Positions 1 to 8,603 of a stretch of 9,023 nt of DNA are shown here, in pieces. Below the pieces are notes generated by a model. That model was not told the DNA's origin. It did no database searches and saw nothing but the letters and a program-made list of their open reading frames with translations. Source of the stretch: Oligoflexia bacterium (lineage in GTDB: Bacteria > Myxococcota_A > UBA796 > UBA2385); NCBI GenBank assembly GCA_013152105.1, contig JAADHA010000330.1, positions 1 to 9,023 on the forward strand. Reading direction: 5' to 3'. Every line of letters starts with the position of its first letter. Positions within the stretch are counted from its first letter, which is position 1. A program made the translations under genes and the position numbers.

Positions 1-2
1 CC

Positions 3-1001
3 TGCCGCTACCTGCTGGGACGGCGCGGCCTGCACACCGCCGTCTGGACCCGCCTTCCCCTGGCTGGCTACAAATTCAGCCCCGGCCTGCGGCGCCGGAT
101 GCGTCGGGTCCGGCGGGATTTCGATGTGTCTTTCTCGGACCTGGGGCCGACCCAGGAACACGAAGCCCTGTACCACGCCTATGTCGATCACGTGGGTGGC
201 GACCGGGCGGGCAGCCTGCACGATGTGTTGTTCGACGACGACGATGATGACGAGCTGTCGGGACTGTTCCGCAGCCGGCAAGTACAGATTCGCGCCGATG
301 GTCGGCTGGTGGCCTATAGCTTCTTCGACCAGGGAAGGGACAGCCTGCAGAGCGTGATTGGCGTGTACGACCCTGCGTTTTCAAAGTACGGCCTGGGTAT
401 CGGAACGCTGTTGGAAGAGATCCAGTTTGGCCTGGACCAGGACTTCCGTTTTCACTACGCGGGCTACATCGTCCCGGGGGTCTCCGCTTTCGAGTACAAG
501 CGAAAGGTCGGACCTCTACAGTATTACGACCCGGACAACCACCAGTGGCGGATGTTGTCCACGCTCGACCCGAACACGCTGCCAGCGGTCCGGCTGAGGG
601 TGGGACTGCAACAGGTCTCGAAGTGCCTGGAGCAGCTCGGCATCACCTACCGCCTGCGGTGCTATCCGCCGTACCGGGTCGTCTACATGAACGACCTGCA
701 GGACCGCTGCATGTCGGCGCCGCTCTTCGTCGAGTGCGGGCGAGCGGCGGGCGATGATGTCAGCCTGGTCGTCACCTTTGACCCGGGCACCGAAGCCTGG
801 ACGGTCGAGGCCTACCAGCGCAGCCGCGACCTCTCCGAATTGCTGGCGGACGCGCCGGCCCCAGATGATGGCCCCAAGGCGGACCTCAGCCTGTTGGTGC
901 GCCTGGACCGGGCCGGGGTGACGACCACCGCCAGCCAGGCAGCGGCCTGGGTGGCGCGGGCGCGCAGACGCGGCCCCTGGCACGGGGTCGATCCCGACTG
1001 A
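3..1001 (+). CDS. Arginyl/leucyl-tRNA-protein transferase-like protein (5' partial)
   Basis: The reading frame is open to the left window edge, so the start is missing; 332 residues are visible and the first ATG (position 99) is internal to homologous sequence. Family enzymes move an amino acid from aminoacyl-tRNA to the N terminus of a protein, marking it for degradation (N-degron pathway), through a GNAT-like fold in the cytoplasm. Visible support, numbered from the first codon: an RLPL...F-x-PxxRRRxRR segment (about 18-36), HEALYHAY (53-60), DGRLVAYSFFD (99-109), a VYDP...YGLGIGTLL core (121-136) and a HYAGYIVPG..AFEYKRK segment (151-168) followed by a YYD. These match the transferase core in order. 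The Cys pair usual in ATE1/Bpt N-terminal regions is not visible; I recall a Cys-less clade annotated as arginine-tRNA-protein transferase that resembles this one. A six-Asp run lies at 78-83 and about 148 unassigned residues follow the core. It converges on the stress operon with only 4 bases between stop codons. The family call is fairly sure; amino-acid specificity is not. Confidence 0.75.
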   Translation, partial: CRYLLGRRGLHTAVWTRLPLAGYKFSPGLRRRMRRVRRDFDVSFSDLGPTQEHEALYHAYVDHVGGDRAGSLHDVLFDDDDDDELSGLFRSRQVQIRADGRLVAYSFFDQGRDSLQSVIGVYDPAFSKYGLGIGTLLEEIQFGLDQDFRFHYAGYIVPGVSAFEYKRKVGPLQYYDPDNHQWRMLSTLDPNTLPAVRLRVGLQQVSKCLEQLGITYRLRCYPPYRVVYMNDLQDRCMSAPLFVECGRAAGDDVSLVVTFDPGTEAWTVEAYQRSRDLSELLADAPAPDDGPKADLSLLVRLDRAGVTTTASQAAAWVARARRRGPWHGVDPD

Positions 1002-1013
1002 ACGCTCAGTCGG
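994..1013. terminator. Palindromic hairpin shared by two convergent stop codons
   Basis: CCGACTGA-ACGC-TCAGTCGG is a perfect 8-bp stem with a 4-base loop. The left arm contains the TGA of the transferase gene (999-1001) and the right arm contains the TGA of the opposing gene (1006-1008 on the minus strand). Outer arms GGGTC (985-989) and GACCC (1016-1020) extend it after small unpaired gaps. No T-tract follows on either side, so intrinsic termination is an inference; the position and symmetry favour a bidirectional 3'-end structure. Confidence 0.5.
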
Positions 1014-1461
1014 TGGACCCTGTGGACAGGATCTCGCCCAGCGTGTCCACCACGCGACCCAGCTCCTCGCGAGTCAGCGAGAAAGGCTGGGGCTGGCGCC
1101 CGCCCTCGGCCTTGCGGCGCTGCCGGCTCAAGTCGGCCCCACCCTCGTCCAGGTCGACCTGGAAGAAGCGTCCGCCGCGCATGTCCTCGGGGCGGGTGCG
1201 CAGGACGGCACCGCCTAGACCGGGCGCGACCTCGACCGTATCCAGGCGTTCTCCCTGGGGACGCAGCTCGGTTGCGATGGCCTGGGCCCGCCTCTCGATG
1301 TCTCCGGGTCGTCCTTGCACCCGCAGACGGTTCACCACCACGCCGATCGGTCCCACCCGGGACGCGTCGATTCGTGCGGACCAGCCGTCACCGGCCACGG
1401 CGATCTTGCCGCCCTGTGGGGCCGCGTCCAGGGCCTGGTCCAGATCGTGCCTACCGCTCAA
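1006..1461 (-). CDS. Unrecognised 151-residue protein, fourth gene of the prkA-yeaH-spoVR operon
   Basis: I do not recognise this protein. It is 151 residues, soluble-looking, with no signal peptide, membrane segment or Cys. An N-terminal part (about 18-60) alternates short hydrophobic and charged stretches, for example IAVAGDGWSARID and VGPIGVVVNRLRV. A middle part ends in GGRFFQVDLDEGG, a basic linker (SRQRRKAEGGRQ, about 112-123) follows, and an amphipathic C-terminal helix is likely (FSLTREELGRVVDTLGEIL). The start is TTG at 1461-1459, chosen because it overlaps the spoVR stop as TTGA and has AGGAG (1467-1471, minus strand) 5 bases upstream. The gene is therefore almost certainly translated with spoVR. 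Context suggests an accessory role in the PrkA/SpoVR stress system, which is inference only. Its base composition resembles that of its neighbours. Confidence 0.75.
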   Translation of the reverse strand: MSGRHDLDQALDAAPQGGKIAVAGDGWSARIDASRVGPIGVVVNRLRVQGRPGDIERRAQAIATELRPQGERLDTVEVAPGLGGAVLRTRPEDMRGGRFFQVDLDEGGADLSRQRRKAEGGRQPQPFSLTREELGRVVDTLGEILSTGSTD

Positions 1462-3002
1462 GTCTTCTCCTGTTTGGGGCCTGCTTTGGTGAGCTTCTCG
1501 ATGGTGAAGTGGTCCCCATCATGGTGGAGGATCACGTCGCCGTCGTCGACGCGTGTGCGCAGGTGGGCCCCGCGGCCCCAGATCTGAGCCACGCTGCCCA
1601 GCGCTTGCTTGGCCCACTGAAGCTGCAAGTCCACGCCCTCGTGGTGGTGGGTCAGCTCGAGCTCGCCGTGGTTGCCATGGTTGGCGTCGGTGACCTCGAT
1701 CCGCGGGTTTCCCCGAGTCGCCAGCATCAACAACAGCTTGTGCTTCACGTCCGCGAACTCGCGGCTGTCTACGACGAAGTGGTGGGCGGTTTTGTCATAT
1801 TCATAGGTGAAGATGCCCTGCTCGCGAACGAAGTGTTCGGTCAGGAACTCGTCGACGAAGGTCACGTCGTTGTGGGTCTTGCGGACCTCGAAGATCTTCT
1901 GGCGACCCAGGCCGGCGCCGGTGTCCCAGTCCCGCTTGACGGCCACGTCTTTGCAGTCCAGCCAGTCCTTGCCGAAGCGACCCTTGTTCCAGCGGTCCTC
2001 GATGTCGCGGTACAGCTCGAGCCCCAGCTTGTAGGGGTTGAGCTGGCCGGGCCGCATGGACACGGTGCCGCTGTGGTGGTCGGCGTAGTCGATGACTTCG
2101 GCGTCCGTCAGCAGGTCTCGGGTCATCATGGTGGTGTGCCAGTAGCAGGCCCAGCCCTCGTTCATGATCTTGGTCTGGCCCTGGGGCGCGAAGTACATGG
2201 CTTCGTCGCGGATGATCGACAGGATATCGCTCTGCCAGGGCTTCATGCGGCCGTGCTTGAGCAGAAAGCCCAGCACGTCCCGCACGGGTTCCACTGGGAA
2301 GTGGGTCTGCTGTTGCTGACGGTCGACCTGGCGCTGTCGCTGCTGTTCCAGAAACTCTGGAGGATTGATATACTTGTCCATGTACTGCTTGGCCGGCATC
2401 TTGGCGGGGCCAGAGGTCTGGCGGTCGGCCTCGCGCTGGCGCTCGATCTCGCTGCGTTCGCGGCGGATGTGGGGCAGGTAGGGATCGATCAGGTTCTCCA
2501 GAGACAGGCACATGTCGATGAAGTGCTCGACGGTGTCTTGTCCCTGGGCGTTGATGTGACGCCGCACGCGGGTGGCGTGGTTCGCCATCTGGTCGAGCAT
2601 CCGGCGGTTGGTGTGGGCAAACCAGGCGTTGTTGGTGAAGAAGTCGACGTGACCGAAGACATGGGCCATGACCAGCTTCTGGTCCATCATCGTGTTGTTG
2701 TCCAGCAGGTAGGCGTACGACGGGCGCGTGTTGATCACCATCTCGTAGATCTTCTGGAGACCGTACTCGTAGCCCTTGTCCAGGCTGATGTACTCCATGC
2801 CGAAGCGCCAGTGCGGGTAGCGCGTCGGGAAGCCACCATAGGCGGCCAGCATGTTGATCTCCTCCCAGTCGCACATCTCGAAGATGGTGTCGCAGAAGTC
2901 CAGCCCGTAGGCGCGCGCGACCCCCTCGATCCAACGCTGGGTCTCGACCAGCTCTTGGGGCAGGCCGCGGCGGGAGTGGAGGAAGGTGCTGTCGTTCGCC
3001 AT
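1458..3002 (-). CDS. spoVR: SpoVR family protein (YcgB-like)
   Basis: A 514-residue SpoVR family protein, close to the usual 470-520. In Bacillus SpoVR is needed for proper spore cortex formation; in non-sporulating proteobacteria (YcgB) it belongs to the general stress response with PrkA/YeaG and YeaH. Its biochemical activity is not established. Visible hallmarks are CDWEEINMLAAYGGFPTRYP (44-63) followed by HWRFGMEY, the MAHVFGHVDFFTNN block with H114 and H118, and NEGWACYWH (281-289). The HxxxH plus EGW arrangement resembles a metal site, which is inference. Residues about 180-235 form a charged, Gln/Arg-rich linker containing YINPPEF, as in homologues. The C-terminal part contains GELELTHHHEGVDL (446-459). 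The start is ATG at 3002, with AGGA on the minus strand 7 bases upstream, 14 bases after the yeaH stop. No disruption is seen. Confidence 0.97.
   Translation of the reverse strand: MANDSTFLHSRRGLPQELVETQRWIEGVARAYGLDFCDTIFEMCDWEEINMLAAYGGFPTRYPHWRFGMEYISLDKGYEYGLQKIYEMVINTRPSYAYLLDNNTMMDQKLVMAHVFGHVDFFTNNAWFAHTNRRMLDQMANHATRVRRHINAQGQDTVEHFIDMCLSLENLIDPYLPHIRRERSEIERQREADRQTSGPAKMPAKQYMDKYINPPEFLEQQRQRQVDRQQQQTHFPVEPVRDVLGFLLKHGRMKPWQSDILSIIRDEAMYFAPQGQTKIMNEGWACYWHTTMMTRDLLTDAEVIDYADHHSGTVSMRPGQLNPYKLGLELYRDIEDRWNKGRFGKDWLDCKDVAVKRDWDTGAGLGRQKIFEVRKTHNDVTFVDEFLTEHFVREQGIFTYEYDKTAHHFVVDSREFADVKHKLLLMLATRGNPRIEVTDANHGNHGELELTHHHEGVDLQLQWAKQALGSVAQIWGRGAHLRTRVDDGDVILHHDGDHFTIEKLTKAGPKQEKT
1467..1471 (-). 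promoter_or_regulatory. Ribosome binding site deciding the TTG start of the fourth operon gene
   Basis: AGGAG on the minus strand, inside the 3' end of spoVR, lies 5 bases before the TTG at 1461. It supports an uncommon start codon and a TTGA stop-start overlap, hence coupled translation. Confidence 0.65.
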
Positions 3003-3016
3003 GGGGGATTCCTCTG

Positions 3017-4126
3017 TCAGCGACCCTTGCCCAGCAGCTCCTTGATGGAGTCCATGATGTGGTCGCGGTCGGGGATGCGGGACAAGGTCACGCGCTCGTC
3101 GTCGGCGAAGGCGCCTTGCATATCGTCGTAGAACTGGCCCGAACCGTAGTCACTGTCCACCTGGGCGTAGGAGAACTGGTTGACGGCCGGGACCATCTGT
3201 TGCTTGAGCAGCGCGAGGCACTTCTCCGTGTCGGCCTTGCTCCAATTGTCGCCGTCGCTGAAGTGGAAGGGGTAGATGTTCCACTCGGACGGAGGGTAGT
3301 CGGACTGGATGATCTCCCAGCAGAGCTGGTAGGCGCTGCTGATCAGCGTTCCGCCGCTCTCGCGGGTCCGAAAGAAGGTGTCCCGGTCGACCTCGCGGGC
3401 TGCCGCGTCGTGGATGATGAAGCGGTTCTGTACGTTCTTGTAGTTGTGTTGGAGCCACAGATCGATCCAGAAGGCCTCCAGGCGAACGATCTCCTTCTGT
3501 TCGCGCCCCATGCTGCCGGACACGTCCATCATGTAGATGATGACGGCGCTGCTCTGGGGCTCGGCCTTGGTCGTCCAGGAGCGGTAGCGTTTGTCGTCTC
3601 GGATCGGGATGATGCGGGGGTTGGAGGGGGACCAGGTGCCGCTGGCGATCTGACGCTTGAGCGCCTCGCGGAAGGTGCGCCGGGTGTGGCGCAGGCTCTC
3701 GGGGCCCACCCGCGAGATCCCGGTGTACCGGTCGCGTTCGGCCTTGATCTGTTTCTTTCCCTTGGGCTCGATCCGCGGCAGCTCCAGCTCTTCGCCCATG
3801 ATCTCGGCGAGCTCTTCCAGGGTGATCTCGGCCTCTAATACGTGCTCACCCGGTTGGTTTCCGGCCTGCCCTTGGCCCTGGGCAGGGTCGGTCTGCCCAT
3901 CGACCGCGTCGCCCTTTTCGCCATCGCCCTGGCCGATCCCGCCGGTGTCATTCTTGCCGTAGCGAAAGCGGGGGATGCCGATCTGGGGCAGGGGCACGCG
4001 CACGGCTCGGCCCTTTTCCTTGCCGATCATCTCGGTGCTGGACATGTACTTGCGCAGGTCGCGGCGGACCTTTCCACGGACAATCTGCTTGAAGCGGTGG
4101 ATGTCGTTGTCGATGTTCAGAGACAT
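3017..4126 (-). CDS. yeaH: YeaH/YhbH family protein (DUF444), vWA-like
   Basis: A 369-residue DUF444 protein; E. coli YeaH is about 427 and B. subtilis YhbH about 390 residues. The family accompanies PrkA and is thought to work with it in stress and sporulation responses; in E. coli YeaG and YeaH act together during stationary phase or nitrogen starvation. The N-terminal MSLNIDNDIHRFKQIVRGKV is typical. A Gly/Gln/Asp-rich low-complexity linker spans about 57-95. A von Willebrand A-like domain follows, with a full MIDAS: DVSGSMG (D201, S203, S205), T260 in ESGGT and D291 in HFSDGDNW, so divalent metal binding is likely. The start ATG at 4126 is preferred over an upstream in-frame start (4183) because it matches the family N terminus, lies 1 base after the prkA stop and has AGAAGG (4133-4138, minus strand) 6 bases upstream. 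The upstream start would add 19 residues overlapping prkA. Confidence 0.95.
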   Translation of the reverse strand: MSLNIDNDIHRFKQIVRGKVRRDLRKYMSSTEMIGKEKGRAVRVPLPQIGIPRFRYGKNDTGGIGQGDGEKGDAVDGQTDPAQGQGQAGNQPGEHVLEAEITLEELAEIMGEELELPRIEPKGKKQIKAERDRYTGISRVGPESLRHTRRTFREALKRQIASGTWSPSNPRIIPIRDDKRYRSWTTKAEPQSSAVIIYMMDVSGSMGREQKEIVRLEAFWIDLWLQHNYKNVQNRFIIHDAAAREVDRDTFFRTRESGGTLISSAYQLCWEIIQSDYPPSEWNIYPFHFSDGDNWSKADTEKCLALLKQQMVPAVNQFSYAQVDSDYGSGQFYDDMQGAFADDERVTLSRIPDRDHIMDSIKELLGKGR

Positions 4127-4127
4127 C

Positions 4128-6179
<2,052 letters not shown>

Positions 6180-6187
6180 GGCGGAGG

Positions 6188-6192
6188 CCTCC
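6188..6192 (-). promoter_or_regulatory. Ribosome binding site of prkA
   Basis: GGAGG on the minus strand lies 8 bases before the ATG at 6179 and decides that start over the in-frame GTG at 6239. It sits within the self-complementary GGAGGCCTCC (6183-6192), which could in principle hide the site in a local hairpin. Confidence 0.6.
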
Positions 6193-6331
6193 GATTGCCA
6201 GCGCCGTGGGAGGTGCTGACTGCTGGCTTGTTGGCTCACGAGCTTGCGCCTGGGGGGCGCGGTGCTGGGGAGCGGTTGCGGCGCGAGGTGCAGAGAGCGC
6301 GTTGGGTCGGGGATGGGCCCCGGAGGTGATC

Positions 6332-6348
6332 AGCCGGGTGGACCGGCT
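6332..6348. repeat. Small inverted repeat in the prkA upstream region
   Basis: AGCCGG (6332-6337), a 5-base loop and CCGGCT (6343-6348) form a perfect 6-bp stem about 150 bases upstream of the prkA start. It could be a leader hairpin or an operator; its small size in GC-rich DNA allows chance. Confidence 0.35.
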
Positions 6349-6400
6349 CTGGCGAGGTGTCGTGAGGAGATGACTGAGAGCGACAGAGGGCAGGCTGCTG

Positions 6401-6426
6401 TGTAGGAGACGCCGGCCGCACCTACA
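6401..6426. promoter_or_regulatory. Candidate operator: TGTAGG-N14-CCTACA dyad
   Basis: Perfect 6-base arms TGTAGG (6401-6406) and CCTACA (6421-6426) are spaced 20 bases start to start, about two helical turns, which suits a dimeric regulator. The right arm overlaps TACAAT (6423-6428), a -10-like hexamer pointing toward the dehydratase gene. A regulatory role for either divergent unit is inference. Confidence 0.35.
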
Positions 6427-6652
6427 ATGTTCCATCGGGAAGGCGCCTGCCGCTACCTCTTTACCCTTTCAGACAGGTCCCTTGCCCCGCGGAGTTGGGC
6501 CCGAGGGCGTGCTGTGAGCGGCCTGTTCGACCTGCCTCTGGCGCTGCGTGCTCCCCTGTCTGGCGATGCCCGGATAGCTTGGGTGCCGTGGCAAGCTGGC
6601 GCCGTGGCGGTGCGCTGGCGCCCCGACCGACCCGCTCGTCCCCGAGGAAGCC

Positions 6653-7600
6653 ATGCCCACGCTGTTGCTCACTGGTGGTGCCGGCTTCATCGGCTCGCAG
6701 CTCGCTCGAACCCTCACCCAGGCGGGCTTCACGGTGCGGGTGCTGGACCTGCTGACCTATGCGGGGCGCCGCGAACACGTCGACGGCGTGCCCTGTGAGC
6801 TGGTGGTCGGCGATGTCTGTGATCCTGGCCTGGTCGCCGACGCGGTCGACGGTTGTCAGGTGGTGGTCCACGCCGCCGCCGAGAGCGACGTGTCACGCAG
6901 TCTTCATGGCGGGGCCGCCTGCGTACGCACCAACGTCGAGGGCACGCGGGTCGTGCTGGACGCCGCCGCGCACGCCGGGGTCGAGCACTTCCTGCTCTTG
7001 TCCACCGACGAAGTGCTGGGCGAGGTCCTCGGCGGACCTGCTCCGGGCCCCGACGCCCCGCTACGCCCGGGAAACCCCTACGCGGCCAGCAAGGCGGGGG
7101 CCGAGGCCCTGGTCCACGCGTGGCACAAGTCCTTCGATCTCTCCACCGCGATCGTGCGCTGCGTCAACGCCTATGGGCCGCGGCAACATCCCGAGAAGGC
7201 CGTGCCCTGGTGGGCCCAGGACGCGCTACGGGGCCGGATCGTGCCGGTCCAGGGCCTGGGGACCGCGGTGCGCGACTGGATCTACGTGGAAGACCTGGCG
7301 AGGGGCATCGCCCGTGCTCTGGAACGCTGGCAGTCCGGTGCTATCTGGCACTTCGCGGCCCACGACCAACAGCGCAACCTGGCCATGGCTCGGCGGGTGC
7401 TGGCCGCCTGCGCGGTGCACACTGGCCGGCTCGCCCAGATCGAGTTCGTCGAGGATCGCCGCGGCCAGGACCGACGCTATGCCCTGGACGACTCGGCCAC
7501 CCGCCGGGCGCTGGACTGGGCCCCCAGCGTTGACCTGGAACAGGGCCTGGCGCGCACCGTGGCCTGGATCCAGCAGAAGGGCCTGGCGCTGTGGAGCTGA
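6653..7600 (+). CDS. NAD-dependent sugar-nucleotide dehydratase/epimerase (RmlB-like extended SDR)
   Basis: A 315-residue extended short-chain dehydrogenase, slightly shorter than RmlB dTDP-glucose 4,6-dehydratases (about 330-360). It should modify a nucleotide-activated sugar in the cytoplasm for polysaccharide or glycan assembly. Visible: the Rossmann NAD motif TGGAGFIGS (7-15) with a VLDLLTYAG segment (30-38) like RmlB; HAAAESDVSRS (73-83); the catalytic-type STDEV (117-121) with the T-D-E trio of 4,6-dehydratases; YAASK (143-147) giving the YxxxK pair; YGPRQHPEKAVP (174-185); VRDWIYVEDLARGI (206-219); and a DRRYALD segment (273-279). The usual Tyr after STDEV (as in STDEVYG) is Leu here, so the substrate may differ. 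ATG at 6653 has GAGGA upstream at about 5 bases. It overlaps the glycosyltransferase by 10 bases. Dehydratase, epimerase or decarboxylase cannot be separated by sequence alone. Confidence 0.85.
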   Translation: MPTLLLTGGAGFIGSQLARTLTQAGFTVRVLDLLTYAGRREHVDGVPCELVVGDVCDPGLVADAVDGCQVVVHAAAESDVSRSLHGGAACVRTNVEGTRVVLDAAAHAGVEHFLLLSTDEVLGEVLGGPAPGPDAPLRPGNPYAASKAGAEALVHAWHKSFDLSTAIVRCVNAYGPRQHPEKAVPWWAQDALRGRIVPVQGLGTAVRDWIYVEDLARGIARALERWQSGAIWHFAAHDQQRNLAMARRVLAACAVHTGRLAQIEFVEDRRGQDRRYALDDSATRRALDWAPSVDLEQGLARTVAWIQQKGLALWS

Positions 7601-8559
7601 GCACCTTCGACCGGGCCTCGATCAGTCGCCTGCGCGCCGCCCTGATCGCGGGCGAGGCGGTGCATCTGGTGGCCCGGCAGGTCCCCGACGGGCTGCGTAT
7701 CGACGAGATCGCCCCCTTGCTCACCAGTGTGCGCACCCCGGACTCGCGTCTGCGCGCCGCCTTTGAAGCTCGCCTGCCGCCGCCGGCCCGGGACGGTGAG
7801 CCCCTCGATCTGACCGTCGTGATCCCCAGCCACCGCCGGGTGCCGCTGGGCATGGCCAGCCTGCGTAGCCAGGACCTGCGGCCACGGGTGCTGGTGCTCT
7901 CCAACGGCCCCGAGGGCCCGCAAGACATCGTCGGCGCCACCGTCCTGCGCGTGCCCTGGCTGGGGCATGGCGCCACCCGCCAGGCCGCCCTGGCGCACGT
8001 CCGCAGCCCCTGGGTCTTCTTCACCGTCAACGACGCCATCCCGCTGGGCCGGGGCTTCCTGCGGACGCTGGTCACCGCCCTCCAGCACAGCTCTTGGGAC
8101 GCCGTCGTGGCCCGGCAGGTGCCCTGGCCTGACGCCCACCACGTCACCGCCGAGCGCCTGCGCCGTTGGACCCCCAGCGGCGAGCGCACCGTCGCCTTTC
8201 CCCAAGCCGACAACGTCGGGACCCTCTACCGGACCGAGTCCCTGCGCCGCTTCCCCTTTCCCGACGTGCCCATCGCCGAGGACGCCTGGTGGAGCCGAGG
8301 GCGGCGGATCGGCTACGTGCCCTTCGCGCCCATCTTGCACAGCCACCCGCGCAGTCCTGGGGCGCTCTTCCGCCGCGAACGGGCCATGCACAGCCAGCTC
8401 GTCGCCATGGGCCAGGACGTGCCCATCCGCTCGATCAGCGACCTGGTCGCGGCCCTGCCCGCGGTGGTGCGCCCGGCGGTCAAGGATGGCCGTGGCGAGC
8501 TCTTCAGCCAGCTAGCCGAGCTGGCCGGTCAGTGGCTGGGGGCGCGTCGGGGGCGGTGA
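7591..8559 (+). CDS. Family 2 glycosyltransferase (rhamnosyltransferase-like)
   Basis: A 322-residue GT-A type transferase that should move a sugar from a nucleotide donor to a surface glycan or lipid-linked acceptor. The first 70 residues are an extra helical-looking segment. The catalytic domain starts at LTVVIPSHRR (74-83), followed by LVLSNG (101-106), GHGATRQAALAH (125-136), and the expected metal-site position in FFTVNDAIPLGRGFL (143-157), where N147-D148 replaces the usual DxD. ARQVPWPDAH (174-183) resembles the RQ-P-DA motif of rhamnosyltransferase-like GT2 proteins. The acceptor-side ED pair is at 230-231 and HSH at 250-252. No membrane segment is evident. The start is GTG at 7591, inside the end of the preceding gene, with AGAAGG (7575-7580) 10 bases upstream. 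The overlap implies coupled expression with the dehydratase, which may make its donor sugar (inference). Confidence 0.85.
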   Translation: MELSTFDRASISRLRAALIAGEAVHLVARQVPDGLRIDEIAPLLTSVRTPDSRLRAAFEARLPPPARDGEPLDLTVVIPSHRRVPLGMASLRSQDLRPRVLVLSNGPEGPQDIVGATVLRVPWLGHGATRQAALAHVRSPWVFFTVNDAIPLGRGFLRTLVTALQHSSWDAVVARQVPWPDAHHVTAERLRRWTPSGERTVAFPQADNVGTLYRTESLRRFPFPDVPIAEDAWWSRGRRIGYVPFAPILHSHPRSPGALFRRERAMHSQLVAMGQDVPIRSISDLVAALPAVVRPAVKDGRGELFSQLAELAGQWLGARRGR

Positions 8560-8572
8560 GGACCGTCTGGTG

Positions 8573-8603
8573 ATCAAGCTTGCGAGAGGCCCAGCAGCTT
8601 GAT
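8573..8603. terminator. Inverted repeat at the second convergent junction
   Basis: ATCAAGCT (8573-8580) and AGCTTGAT (8596-8603) form a perfect 8-bp stem with a 15-base loop that can pair two more bases with a bulge. It starts 14 bases after the glycosyltransferase stop and covers the arsD stop (8574-8576 on the minus strand). No T-tract is present. It may form the 3' end of the plus-strand transcript; this is inference. Confidence 0.4.

Larger units (their letters stand above)
6180..6652. other. Divergent intergenic region between prkA and the dehydratase gene
   Basis: This 473-base stretch must hold the promoters of both divergent units. I see no convincing gene: the open frames here are short, Arg/Pro-rich or run into the neighbouring genes. 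It holds two dyads described separately (6332-6348 and 6401-6426) and an imperfect tandem duplication in which GCCGTGGC recurs at 6585-6592 and 6601-6608. TACAAT at 6423-6428 is a good plus-strand -10 match but has no acceptable -35 at 17 bases. No clear sigma-70 or sigma-54 promoter was found on the minus strand. Its length is large compared with the near-zero gaps elsewhere in the window. Confidence 0.6.

Noticed and set aside
1..13. CCTGCCGCTACCT recurs exactly at 6446-6458
   Set aside because: A 13-base match with no extension is expected by chance at about this level in 9 kb of skewed composition, and one copy lies inside a coding region.
1272..3131. A 619-residue open frame on the plus strand opposite spoVR
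   Set aside because: It is the antisense of a clear SpoVR gene; the translation is Val/Leu/Asp/His-rich, as expected of the opposite strand of GC-rich coding DNA, and has no family motif.
6180..6239. GTG start for prkA at 6239
   Set aside because: The added 20 residues lack family similarity, while the ATG at 6179 has a GGAGG at good spacing.
6427..6798. Possible 123-residue gene upstream of and overlapping the dehydratase
   Set aside because: It overlaps the conserved Rossmann motif region in another frame, has Arg/Ala/Pro-rich shadow composition and lacks a good ribosome site.
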